Shown here: piece after piece, positions 1-12,095 of the stretch
Layout of the letters: each line of letters opens with the position of its first letter
Numbering within the stretch: position 1 is the stretch's first letter
Source: Acanthosoma haemorrhoidale
Lineage: Eukaryota; Arthropoda; Insecta; Hemiptera; Acanthosomatidae
DNA length: 64,000 bases
Direction of reading: 5' to 3'
Assembly: GCA_930367205.1 (NCBI GenBank)
Contig: OV884014.1
Location: forward strand, 119,357,768-119,421,767
The notes under the pieces: model-generated
Databases searched by the model: none
Told to the model about the DNA's origin: nothing
The model's input: the letters and a program-made list of their open reading frames with translations, nothing else
Translations under genes and position numbers: made by a program

Positions 1-3000
1 CAGTGTACCGTACCATTGGCACCCATAGTATCACGTGATACGATCGTATGATTGAAGTCACGAGTGAATATAATATCAAATGATGTCAATTATGATAGTG
101 TACCGCATCATTGGCACTCATTATATCACTTGATACGATCGTATGATGAAAGTTACGAGTGAATATAACAACAAATGATGTCGATTATGATAGTGTACCG
201 CATCATTGGCACTTATTATATCACGTGATACGATCGTGTAATGAAAGTCACGAGTGAATATACTATAAAATGATGTTGATTATGATAGTGTACCACATCA
301 TTGGCACTCATTATATCACGTGATACGATCGTATGATTGAAGTCACTAGTGAATATAATATTAAATAATGTCAATTATGATAGTGTTGCGTATCATAAGC
401 ACTCATTGTATCACGTGATACGATCGTATGATGAAAGTTACGAGTGAATATAACATCAAATGATGTCGAATAGGATTGTATAATGTATCATTAGCACTTA
501 TTTTTCACGTGATACGATCGTATGATTAAAGTTACGATTGGAGATGCTAATAAATGATGTTGAATATAATAGTGCACCATATCATTAGCACTTATTGTAT
601 CATGTGATGCGATCGTATGATTAAAGTTACAAGTGAATATAACATCAAATGATGTCGATTATAATTGTGTACCGCATCATTGGCACTCATTATATCACGT
701 GATACTATCGTATGATTGAAGTCACGAGTGAATATAACATCAAATTATGCTAAATATGATTGTATAGTGTATCATTAGCACTCATTGTTTCACGTGATAC
801 GATCGTATGATTAAAGTTACGAGTAAATATAACATCAAATGATGTCGAATATGATAATGTACCGTATCATTAGCACTCATTTTATCACGTGATACGATCG
901 TATGATGAAAGTTACGAGTGAATATAACATCAAATAATGTTGAATATGATTGTATAATGTATCATTAGCACTCATTGTTTCACGTGATACGATCGTATGA
1001 TTAAAGTTACGAGTAAATATAACATCAAATGATGTCGAATATGATAATGTACCGTATCGTTAGCACTCATTGTATCACGTGATACGATCGTATGATGAAA
1101 GTTACGAGTGAATATAACATCAAATGATGTCGATTATGATAGTGTACCTTATCATTGGCACTCATTATATCACGTGATACGATCGTATAATGAACGTTAC
1201 GAGTAAATATACTATTAAATAATGTCGATTATAATAGTGTACCGCATTATTGGCACTCATTATATCACGTGATACGATCGTATGATTGAAGTCACGAGTA
1301 AATATAACATCAAATGATGTCAATTATGATAGTGTTCCGTATCATAAGCACTCATTGTATCACGTGATACGATCGTATGATGAAAGTTACAAGTAAATAT
1401 ACTATTAAATGATGTCGATTATGACAGTGTACCGTACCATTGGCACTCATAGTATCACGTGATACGATCGTATGATTGAAGTCACGAATGAATATAACAT
1501 CAAATGATGTCGATTATGATAGTGTACCACATAATTAGCACACATTGTATCACGTGGTACGATCGTATGATTAAAGTTACGAGTGAATATAACATCAAAT
1601 GATGTCGATTATAATAGTGTACCGTACCATTGGCACTCATAGTATCACGTGATACGATCGTATGATTGAAGTCAGGGGTGAATATAATATCAAATGATGT
1701 CAATTATGATAGTGTTCCGTATCATAAGCACTCATTGTATCACGTGATACGATCGTATGATGAAAGTTACAAGTAAATATACTATTAAATGATGTCGATT
1801 ATGACAGTGTACCGTACCATTGGCACTCATAGTATCACGTGATACGATCGTATGATTGAAGTCACGAGTGAATATAATATCAAATGATGTCAATTATGAT
1901 AGTGTACCGCATCATTGGCACTCATTATATCACTTGATACGATCGTATGATTGAAGTCACGAGTGAATATATCATCAAATGATGTTGAATATGATTGTAT
2001 AATGTGTCATTGGCACACATTGTATCACGTGATACGATCGTATGATTAAAGTTACGAGTAAATGCAACATCAAATGATGTCGATTATGATAGTGTACCGC
2101 ATCATTGGCACTCATTATATCACGTGATACGATCGTATGATGAAAGTTACGAGTGAATAAAACATCAAATGATGTCGAATAGGATTGTATAATGTATCAT
2201 TAGCACTCATTGTTTCACGTGATACGATCGTATGATTAAAGTTACGATTGGAGATACTAATAAATGATGTTGAATATAATAGTGCACCATATCATTAGCA
2301 CTTATTGTATCATGTGATGCGATCGTATGATTGAAGTCACGAGTGAATATAATTTCAAATGATGTCAATTATGATAGTGTTGCGTATCATAAGCACTCAT
2401 TGTATCACGTGATACGATCGTATGATTAAAGTTACGATTGGAGATACTAATAAATGATGTTGAATATAATAGTGCACCATATCATTAGCACTTATTGTAT
2501 CATGTGATGCGATCATATGATTAAAGTTACAAGTGAATATAACATCAAATGATGTCGATTATAATAGTGTACCGCATCATTGGCACTCATTATATCACGT
2601 GATACTATCGTATGATTGAAGTCACGAGTGAATATAACATCAAATAATGCTAAATATGATTGTATAGTGTAGCATTGACACTCATTGTATCACGAGATAC
2701 GATCGTATGATTGAAGTCACGAGGGAATATAACATCAAATGATGTTGAATATGATTGTATAATGTATCATTAGCACTCATTGTTTCACGTGATACGATCG
2801 TATGATTAAAGTTACAGGTGAATATAACATCAAATCATGTCGATTATGATAGTGTACCGCATCATTGGCACTCATTATATCACGTGATACTATCGTATGA
2901 TTGAAGTCACGAGTGAATATAACATCAAATGATGCTAAATATGATTGTATAGTGTATCATTAGCACTCATTGTTTCACGTGATATGATCGTATGATTAAA

Positions 3001-3293
3001 GTTACGAGTAAATATAACATCAAATGATGTTGAATATGATTGTATAATGTATCATTAGCACTCATTGTTTCACGTGATACGATCGTATGATTAAAGTTAC
3101 AGGTGAGTATAACATCAAATGATGTCGATTATGATAGTGTACCGCATCATTGGCACTCATTATATCACGTGATACTATCGTATAATGAAAGTTACGAGTG
3201 AATATACTATTAAATGATGTCGATTATGATAGTGTACCGCATCATTGGCACTAATTGTATCACGTGATACGATCGTATGATCAAAGCTACGAG
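1..3293. repeat. Family A satellite array, 95-bp monomer (block A1)
   Basis: About 35 head-to-tail copies of a 95-bp monomer. Counting from CACGTGATAC to the next CACGTGATAC gives 95 bases, with 34 G or C in the copy counted. Each monomer runs through the core palindromes ATCACGTGAT and ATACGATCGTAT, then a GAAGTCACGAG or AAAGTTACGAG segment, AACATCAAATGATGT, GATTATGATAGTGTACC and CATTGGCACTCAT. Variation is by diagnostic substitutions rather than random noise: GATTG, GATTA or GATGA after the core, TAGCACTCATTG against TGGCACTCATTA, and CACTTG, CATGTG or CACGAG replacing CACGTG. The same variants recur in the same order elsewhere, so monomers are organised in higher-order units. A reading frame of 67 codons crosses two monomers here but is not credible as a gene. 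The window opens inside the array. Confidence 0.97.
1931..2690. repeat. 760-bp eight-monomer cassette, full copy 1
   Basis: Eight A monomers in fixed order, counted from a core mutated to CACTTG to a core mutated to CACGAG, exactly 8 x 95 bp. The order is CACTTG; TGTGTCATTGGCACACATTG; GCAACATC; an AATAGGATTG monomer; ACGATTGGAGATAC with CATGTGATGC; TGTTGCGTATCATAAG; ACGATTGGAGATAC with CATGTGATGC again; and a CACGTGATACTATCG monomer leading to GTAGCATTGAC. Confidence 0.92.
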
Positions 3294-4680
3294 TTAACAT
3301 AATAGGGCAGGAATTATTGTACCAGCTATGAAATACGCATTTTTGTAAAATTCTACTTTTTGACGATATTTTTCTTGTTTTGGTATGAGGAAATCATAAT
3401 TGTTCAGGAGCTAACGTACCAGCTATAAAATACTCTTATATGTAAAAATTTAACTTTTCGACGATATTTTCGTTGTTTTGGTATCAGGAGAACATAATGG
3501 GGCAGGAGCTAACTTACTATCTATGAAATACGCATTTTCGAAAAATTCGACTTTTTGAAGATATTTTCCTTGATTTCGTATCAGGAGAACATAAAAGAGC
3601 AGGAGCTAACGTTCCAGCTATGAAATACCCATTTTTTAAAAATTCGACTTTTTGACGATATTTTCGTATCAGGAGAACATAATGGGGAAGGAGCTGACGT
3701 ACCAGCTATGAAATACGCAATTTTTGTAAAAATTTGAGTTTTCGACGATATTTTCCTTGTTTTGGTATCAGGAGAACATAATGGGGCAGGAGCTAACGTA
3801 CTAGCTATGAAATACGCATTTTCGAAAAATTCGACTTTTTGACGATATTTTCTTTGATTTCGTATCAGGAGAACATAAAAGAGCAGGAGCTAACGTTCCA
3901 GCTATAAAATACCCATTTTTTAAAAATTCAACTTTTTGACGATATTTTCCTTGTTTTCGTATCAGGAGAACATAATAGGGTTGGAGCTAACGTACCAGCT
4001 ATGAAATACGCAATTTTTGTAAAAATTTGAGTTTTCGACGATATTTTCCTTGTTTTGGTATCAGGAGAACATAATGGGGCAGGAGCTAACGTACTAGCTA
4101 TGAAATACGCATTTTCGAAAAATTCGACTTTTTGACGATATTTTCTTTGATTTCGTATCAGGAGAACATAAAAGAGCAGGAGCTAACGTTCCAGCTATGA
4201 AATACCCATTTTTTAAAAATTCGACTTTTTGACGATATTTTCCTTGTTTTCGTATCAGGAGAACATGATGGGGCAGGAGCTGACGTACTAGCTATGAAAT
4301 ACGCATTTTTGAAAAATTCAACTTTTTGACGATATTTTTCTCGTTTTCGTATCAGGAGAACATAATAGGGCAGGAGCTAACGTACCAGCTATGAAATACG
4401 CATTTTTGTAAAAATTTGACTTTTGGACGATATTTTCTTTGTTTCGGTATCAGGAGAACATAATGGGACAGGAACTAACGTACTAGCTCTAAATACGCAT
4501 TTTAGTAAAAATTCGACTTTTTGACGACATTTTTCTTGTTTTGGTATCAGGAGAACATAATGGGGCAGGTGCTAACGTACAAGCTATGAAATACGCATTT
4601 TTGTAAAAATTCAACTTTTTTAAAATGTTTTCTTTGTTTTGGTATCAGGAGTACATAAAGGGGCAAGAGCTAACGTACAA
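3294..4680. repeat. Family B satellite block B1, ~98-bp monomer
   Basis: About 14 tandem copies of a second monomer, 98 bases in a typical copy (36 G or C). It is marked by GGAGCTAACGTACCAGCT, ATGAAATACGCATTTTTG, GACTTTTTGACGATATTTTC and GTATCAGGAGAACATAATG. The first two monomers (GGAATTATTGTACC; ATACTCTTATATG) and the last one (ACTTTTTTAAAATGTTTTC, then AGTACATAAAGGGG) are more diverged than the interior, as expected at satellite array edges. One monomer near 3660 has lost 9 bases between two TTTTC direct repeats. The left junction follows GATCAAAGCTACGAG of family A, and the right junction ends in ACGTACAA before a 20-bp palindrome. I recognise no coding potential and no known element. Confidence 0.96.
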
Positions 4681-4700
4681 GATCATACGATCGTATGATC
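4681..4700. repeat. 20-bp perfect palindrome at the B1-to-A junction
   Basis: GATCATACGATCGTATGATC equals its own reverse complement. Ordinary family A has only the inner 12 bases ATACGATCGTAT as a palindrome, because the left side is normally CGTGATACG. The extension to 20 bp exists only where B meets A. Confidence 0.95.
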
Positions 4701-7527
4701 AAAGTTACGAGTGAATATAACATCAAATGATGCTAAATATGATTGTATAGTGTATCATTAGCACTCATTGTTTCACGTGATATGATCGTATGATTAAAGT
4801 TACGAGTAAATATAACATCAAATGATGTTGAATATGATTGTATAATGTATCATTAGCACTCATTGTTTCACGTGATACGATCGTATGATTAAAGTTACAG
4901 GTGAGTATAACATCAAATGATGTCGATTATGATAGTGTACCGCATCATTGGCACTCATTATATCACGTGATACTATCGTATAATGAAAGTTACGAGTGAA
5001 TATACTATTAAATGATGTCGATTATGATAGTGTTCCGTATCATAAGCACTCATTGTATCACGTGATACGATCGTATGATGAAAGTTACAAGTAAATATAC
5101 TATTAAATGATGTCGATTATGACAGTGTACCGTACCATTGGCACTCATAGTATCACGTGATACGATCGTATGATTGAAGTCACGAGTGAATATAATATCA
5201 AATGATGTCAATTATGATAGTGTACCGCATCATTGGCACTCATTATATCACTTGATACGATCGTATGATTGAAGTCACGAGTGAATATATCATCAAATGA
5301 TGTTGAATATGATTGTATAATGTGTCATTGGCACACATAGTATCACGTGATACGATCGTATGATTAAAGTTACGAGTAAATGCAACATCAAATGATGTCG
5401 ATTATAATAGTGCACCATATCATTAGCACTTATTGTATCATGTGATGCGATCGTATGATTAAAGTTACAAGTGAATATAACATCAAATGATGTCGATTAT
5501 AATAGTGTTCCGTATCATAAGCACTCATTGTATCACGTGATACGATCGTATGATGAAAGTTACAAGTAAATATACTATTAAATGATGTCGATTATGACAG
5601 TGTACCGTACCATTGGCACCCATAGTATCACGTGATACGATCGTATGATTGAAGTCACGAGTGAATATAATATCAAATGATGTCAATTATGATAGTGTAC
5701 CGCATCATTGGCACTCATTATATCACTTGATACGATCGTATGATGAAAGTTACGAGTGAATATAACAACAAATGATGTCGATTATGATAGTGTACCGCAT
5801 CATTGGCACTTATTATATCACGTGATACGATCGTGTAATGAAAGTCACGAGTGAATATACTATAAAATGATGTCGATTATGATAGTGTACCACATCATTG
5901 GCACTCATTATATCACGTGATACGATCGTATGATTGAAGTCACTAGTGAATATAATATCAAATAATGTCAATTATGATAGTGTTGCGTATCATAAGCACT
6001 CATTGTATCACGTGATACGATCGTATGATGAAAGTTACGAGTGAATATAACATCAAATGATGTCGAATAGGATTGTATAATGTATCATTAGCACTTATTT
6101 TTCACGTGATACGATCGTATGATTAAAGTTACGATTGGAGATGCTAATAAATGATGTTGAATATAATAGTGCACCATATCATTAGCACTTATTGTATCAT
6201 GTGATGCGATCGTATGATTAAAGTTACAAGTGAATATAACATCAAATGATGTCGATTATAATTGTGTACCGCATCATTGGCACTCATTATATCACGTGAT
6301 ACTATCGTATGATTGAAGTCACGAGTGAATATAACATCAAATTATGCTAAATATGATTGTATAGTGTATCATTAGCACTCATTGTTTCACGTGATACGAT
6401 CGTATGATTAAAGTTACGAGTAAATATAACATCAAATGATGTCGAATATGATAATGTACCGTATCATTAGCACTCATATTATCACGTGATACGATCGTAT
6501 GATGAAAGTTACGAGTGAATATAACATCAAATAATGTTGAATATGATTGTATAATGTATCATTAGCACTCATTGTTTCACGTGATACGATCGTATGATTA
6601 AAGTTACGAGTAAATATAACATCAAATGATGTCGAATATGATAATGTACCGTATCGTTAGCACTCATTGTATCACGTGATACGATCGTATGATGAAAGTT
6701 ACGAGTGAATATAACATCAAATGATGTCGATTATGATAGTGTACCTTATCATTGGCACTCATTATATCACGTGATACGATCGTATAATGAACGTTACGAG
6801 TAAATATACTATTAAATAATGTCGATTATAATAGTGTACCGCATTATTGGCACTCATTATATCACGTGATACGATCGTATGATTGAAGTCACGAGTAAAT
6901 ATAACATCAAATGATGTCAATTATGATAGTGTTCCGTATCATAAGCACTCATTGTATCACGTGATACGATCGTATGATGAAAGTTACAAGTAAATATACT
7001 ATTAAATGATGTCGATTATGACAGTGTACCGTACCATTGGCACTCATAGTATCACGTGATACGATCGTATGATTGAAGTCACGAATGAATATAACATCAA
7101 ATGATGTCGATTATGATAGTGTACCACATAATTAGCACACATTGTATCACGTGGTACGATCGTATGATTAAAGTTACGAGTGAAGATAACATCAAATGAT
7201 GTCGATTATAATAGTGTACCGTACCATTGGCACTCATAGTATCACGTGATACGATCGTATGATTGAAGTCAGGGGTGAATATAATATCAAATGATGTCAA
7301 TTATGATAGTGTTCCGTATCATAAGCACTCATTGTATCACGTGATACGATCGTATGATGAAAGTTACAAGTAAATATACTATTAAATGATGTCGATTATG
7401 ACAGTGTACCGTACCATTGGCACTCATAGTATCACGTGATACGATCGTATGATTGAAGTCACGAGTGAATATAATATCAAATGATGTCAATTATGATAGT
7501 GTACCGCATCATTGGCACTCATTATAT

Positions 7528-8287
7528 CACTTGATACGATCGTATGATTGAAGTCACGAGTGAATATATCATCAAATGATGTTGAATATGATTGTATAAT
7601 GTGTCATTGGCACACATTGTATCACGTGATACGATCGTATGATTAAAGTTACGAGTAAATGCAACATCAAATGATGTCGATTATGATAGTGTACCGCATC
7701 ATTGGCACTCATTATATCACGTGATACGATCGTATGATGAAAGTTACGAGTGAATAAAACATCAAATGATGTCGAATAGGATTGTATAATGTATCATTAG
7801 CACTCATTGTTTCACGTGATACGATCGTATGATTAAAGTTACGATTGGAGATACTAATAAATGATGTTGAATATAATAGTGCACCATATCATTAGCACTT
7901 ATTGTATCATGTGATGCGATCGTATGATTGAAGTCACGAGTGAATATAATATCAAATGATGTCAATTATGATAGTGTTGCGTATCATAAGCACTCATTGT
8001 ATCACGTGATACGATCGTATGATTAAAGTTACGATTGGAGATACTAATAAATGATGTTGAATATAATAGTGCACCATATCATTAGCACTTATTGTATCAT
8101 GTGATGCGATCATATGATTAAAGTTACAAGTGAATATAACATCAAATGATGTCGATTATAATAGTGTACCGCATCATTGGCACTCATTATATCACGTGAT
8201 ACTATCGTATGATTGAAGTCACGAGTGAATATAACATCAAATAATGCTAAATATGATTGTATAGTGTAGCATTGACACTCATTGTAT
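7528..8287. repeat. 760-bp eight-monomer cassette, full copy 2
   Basis: Same eight monomers, carried within the 5597-bp duplication of the copy at 1931. Confidence 0.92.
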
Positions 8288-8890
8288 CACGAGATACGAT
8301 CGTATGATTGAAGTCACGAGGGAATATAACATCAAATGATGTTGAATATGATTGTATAATGTATCATTAGCACTCATTGTTTCACGTGATACGATCGTAT
8401 GATTAAAGTTACAGGTGAATATAACATCAAATCATGTCGATTATGATAGTGTACCGCATCATTGGCACTCATTATATCACGTGATACTATCGTATGATTG
8501 AAGTCACGAGTGAATATAACATCAAATGATGCTAAATATGATTGTATAGTGTATCATTAGCACTCATTGTTTCACGTGATATGATCGTATGATTAAAGTT
8601 ACGAGTAAATATAACATCAAATGATGTTGAATATGATTGTATAATGTATCATTAGCACTCATTGTTTCACGTGATACGATCGTATGATTAAAGTTACAGG
8701 TGAGTATAACATCAAATGATGTCGATTATGATAGTGTACCGCATCATTGGCACTCATTATATCACGTGATACTATCGTATAATGAAAGTTACGAGTGAAT
8801 ATACTATTAAATGATGTCGATTATGATAGTGTACCGCATCATTGGCACTAATTGTATCACGTGATACGATCGTATGATCAAAGCTACGAG

Positions 8891-10277
8891 TTAACATAAT
8901 AGGGCAGGAATTATTGTACCAGCTATGAAATACGCATTTTTGTAAAATTCTACTTTTTGACGATATTTTTCTTGTTTTGGTATGAGGAAATCATAATTGT
9001 TCAGGAGCTAACGTACCAGCTATAAAATACTCTTATATGTAAAAATTTAACTTTTCGACGATATTTTCGTTGTTTTGGTATCAGGAGAACATAATGGGGC
9101 AGGAGCTAACTTACTATCTATGAAATACGCATTTTCGAAAAATTCGACTTTTTGAAGATATTTTCCTTGATTTCGTATCAGGAGAACATAAAAGAGCAGG
9201 AGCTAACGTTCCAGCTATGAAATACCCATTTTTTAAAAATTCGACTTTTTGACGATATTTTCGTATCAGGAGAACATAATGGGGAAGGAGCTGACGTACC
9301 AGCTATGAAATACGCAATTTTTGTAAAAATTTGAGTTTTCGACGATATTTTCCTTGTTTTGGTATCAGGAGAACATAATGGGGCAGGAGCTAACGTACTA
9401 GCTATGAAATACGCATTTTCGAAAAATTCGACTTTTTGACGATATTTTCTTTGATTTCGTATCAGGAGAACATAAAAGAGCAGGAGCTAACGTTCCAGCT
9501 ATAAAATACCCATTTTTTAAAAATTCAACTTTTTGACGATATTTTCCTTGTTTTCGTATCAGGAGAACATAATAGGGTTGGAGCTAACGTACCAGCTATG
9601 AAATACGCAATTTTTGTAAAAATTTGAGTTTTCGACGATATTTTCCTTGTTTTGGTATCAGGAGAACATAATGGGGCAGGAGCTAACGTACTAGCTATGA
9701 AATACGCATTTTCGAAAAATTCGACTTTTTGACGATATTTTCTTTGATTTCGTATCAGGAGAACATAAAAGAGCAGGAGCTAACGTTCCAGCTATGAAAT
9801 ACCCATTTTTTAAAAATTCGACTTTTTGACGATATTTTCCTTGTTTTCGTATCAGGAGAACATGATGGGGCAGGAGCTGACGTACTAGCTATGAAATACG
9901 CATTTTTGAAAAATTCAACTTTTTGACGATATTTTTCTCGTTTTCGTATCAGGAGAACATAATAGGGCAGGAGCTAACGTACCAGCTATGAAATACGCAT
10001 TTTTGTAAAAATTTGACTTTTGGACGATATTTTCTTTGTTTCGGTATCAGGAGAACATAATGGGACAGGAACTAACGTACTAGCTCTAAATACGCATTTT
10101 AGTAAAAATTCGACTTTTTGACGACATTTTTCTTGTTTTGGTATCAGGAGAACATAATGGGGCAGGTGCTAACGTACAAGCTATGAAATACGCATTTTTG
10201 TAAAAATTCAACTTTTTTAAAATGTTTTCTTTGTTTTGGTATCAGGAGTACATAAAGGGGCAAGAGCTAACGTACAA
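8891..10277. repeat. Family B satellite block B2
   Basis: Same length (1387 bp) and same monomer order as B1 at offset 5597, with no difference that I noticed. It includes the diverged first and last monomers and the 9-bp-deleted monomer near 9257. It was evidently carried here inside the 5597-bp duplication rather than inserted separately. Confidence 0.96.
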
Positions 10278-10297
10278 GATCATACGATCGTATGATC
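10278..10297. repeat. 20-bp perfect palindrome at the B2-to-A junction
   Basis: GATCATACGATCGTATGATC, identical to the palindrome after B1. It is followed by AAAGTTACGAGTGAATATAACATC, the B1/B2 version of the right flank. Confidence 0.95.
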
Positions 10298-10688
10298 AAA
10301 GTTACGAGTGAATATAACATCAAATGATGCTAAATATGATTGTATAGTGTATCATTAGCACTCATTGTTTCACGTGATATGATCGTATGATTAAAGTTAC
10401 GAGTAAATATAACATCAAATGATGTTGAATATGATTGTATAATGTATCATTAGCACTCATTGTTTCACGTGATACGATCGTATGATTAAAGTTACAGGTG
10501 AGTATAACATCAAATGATGTCGATTATGATAGTGTACCGCATCATTGGCACTCATTATATCACGTGATACTATCGTATAATGAAAGTTACGAGTGAATAT
10601 ACTATTAAATGATGTCGATTATGATAGTGTACCGCATCATTGGCACTAATTGTATCACGTGATACGATCGTATGATCAAAGCTACGAG
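10278..10688. repeat. Family A spacer between B2 and B3 (block A3)
   Basis: A 411-bp stretch holding a little over four A monomers. With B2 it forms a 1798-bp unit (1387 + 411). The whole spacer repeats the A sequence just upstream of B2 at offset 1798, starting near 8506, so B3 arose by tandem duplication of this composite unit. Confidence 0.95.
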
Positions 10689-12075
10689 TTAACATAATAG
10701 GGCAGGAATTATTGTACCAGCTATGAAATACGCATTTTTGTAAAATTCTACTTTTTGACGATATTTTTCTTGTTTTGGTATGAGGAAATCATAATTGTTC
10801 AGGAGCTAACGTACCAGCTATAAAATACTCTTATATGTAAAAATTTAACTTTTCGACGATATTTTCCTTGTTTTGGTATCAGGAGAACATAATGGGGCAG
10901 GAGCTAACTTACTATCTATGAAATACGCATTTTCGAAAAATTCGACTTTTTGAAGATATTTTCCTTGATTTCGTATCAGGAGAACATAAAAGAGCAGGAG
11001 CTAACGTTCCAGCTATGAAATACCCATTTTTTAAAAATTCGACTTTTTGACGATATTTTCGTATCAGGAGAACATAATGGGGAAGGAGCTGACGTACCAG
11101 CTATGAAATACGCAATTTTTGTAAAAATTTGAGTTTTCGACGATATTTTCCTTGTTTTGGTATCAGGAGAACATAATGGGGCAGGAGCTAATGTACTAGC
11201 TATGAAATACGCATTTTCGAAAAATTCGACTTTTTGACGATATTTTCTTTGATTTCGTATCAGGAGAACATAAAAGAGCAGGAGCTAACGTTCCAGCTAT
11301 AAAATACCCATTTTTTAAAAATTCAACTTTTTGACGATATTTTCCTTGTTTTCGTATCAGGAGAACATAATAGGGTTGGAGCTAACGTACCAGCTATGAA
11401 ATACGCAATTTTTGTAAAAATTTGAGTTTTCGACGATATTTTCCTTGTTTTGGTATCAGGAGAACATAATGGGGCAGGAGCTAACGTACTAGCTATGAAA
11501 TACGCATTTTCGAAAAATTCGACTTTTTGACGATATTTTCTTTGATTTCGTATCAGGAGAACATAAAAGAGCAGGAGCTAACGTTCCAGCTATGAAATAC
11601 CCATTTTTTAAAAATTCGACTTTTTGACGATATTTTCCTTGTTTTCGTATCAGGAGAACATGATGGGGCAGGAGCTGACGTACTAGCTATGAAATACGCA
11701 TTTTTGAAAAATTCAACTTTTTGACGATATTTTTCTCGTTTTCGTATCAGGAGAACATAATAGGGCAGGAGCTAACGTACCAGCTATGAAATACGCATTT
11801 TTGTAAAAATTTGACTTTTGGACGATATTTTCTTTGTTTCGGTATCAGGAGAACATAATGGGACAGGAACTAACGTACTAGCTCTAAATACGCATTTTAG
11901 TAAAAATTCGACTTTTTGACGACATTTTTCTTGTTTTGGTATCAGGAGAACATAATGGGGCAGGTGCTAACGTACAAGCTATGAAATACGCATTTTTGTA
12001 AAAATTCAACTTTTTTAAAATGTTTTCTTTGTTTTGGTATCAGGAGTACATAAAGGGGCAAGAGCTAACGTACAA
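10689..12075. repeat. Family B satellite block B3
   Basis: 1387 bp, the same monomer order as B2 at offset 1798. Only isolated differences are visible, for example TTTTCCTTG near 10862 where B2 has TTTTCGTTG, and GCTAATGTAC near 11187 where B2 has GCTAACGTAC. Near identity points to a recent tandem duplication. Confidence 0.96.
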
Positions 12076-12095
12076 GATCATACGATCGTATGATC
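12076..12095. repeat. 20-bp perfect palindrome at the B3-to-A junction
   Basis: GATCATACGATCGTATGATC. From here on the flank reads GAATATGACATCAAATGATG and then CAAATATGATAGTGTGCCG. This second version of the right flank is shared by B3 to B7 and differs from the B1/B2 version. Confidence 0.95.

Larger units (their letters stand above)
1..5033. repeat. 5597-bp segmental duplication, copy 1
   Basis: Base 1 matches base 5598, and the match holds through B1 to 5033. After that, copy 1 reads TGTTCCG and copy 2 TGTACCG. Only scattered substitutions were noticed, for example TGTTGATT at 281 against TGTCGATT at 5878, and AATTTCAAAT at 2350 against AATATCAAAT at 7947. The left end of the copy lies outside the window. 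Confidence 0.95.
4681..8890. repeat. Family A satellite array (block A2)
   Basis: About 44 monomers, all in the same orientation. Position 5598 onward repeats position 1 onward at an offset of 5597, so most of this block is a second copy of A1. The 353 bases after B1 are shared with the same place after B2 (offset 5597) up to 5033, where the copies part: TGTTCCG here against TGTACCG at 10631. A 67-codon minus-strand frame near 7097-7300 duplicates the one near 1500-1703 and begins at TTG; it is a by-product of the repeat. Confidence 0.97.
8506..10315. repeat. 1798-bp composite A+B tandem duplication, copy 1
   Basis: From ACGAGTGAATATAAC at 8506 through B2 to the end of GTTACGAGTGAATAT at 10315. 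The next copy runs 10304-12113 at offset 1798, so the two overlap by the short sequence at which the crossover may have occurred (ACGAGTGAATAT). Confidence 0.92.
5598..10630. repeat. 5597-bp segmental duplication, copy 2
   Basis: Second copy of 1-5033, adjacent in tandem and including B2. The period, 5597, is not a multiple of 95 because it contains the B block and some short monomers, for example GCACTTATTTTTCACG near 6091, which lacks two bases. Confidence 0.95.

Noticed and set aside
490..520. Insertion or element boundary at GCACTTATTTTTCACG.
   Set aside because: It is only a 2-base deletion in GCACTTATTG-type sequence, copied at about 6091 and 14251.
1500..1703. A recurring 67-codon minus-strand frame (also at 7097, 14871, 33286, 35376, 38796, 38986, 39651, 42830, 46957 and 54496), all beginning MT and ending IIIDII.
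   Set aside because: It starts at TTG and spans just over two 95-bp monomers. Because 95 is not a multiple of 3, each monomer is read in a different frame and the frame closes at once. Recurrence follows from satellite duplication, not from conservation of a protein.
3294..4680. Common origin of families A and B (both have GTATCA, AACGTAC or TTACGAG and lengths near 95-98 bp).
   Set aside because: Aligning the two by eye gives only 6- to 8-base chance matches and no continuous similarity.
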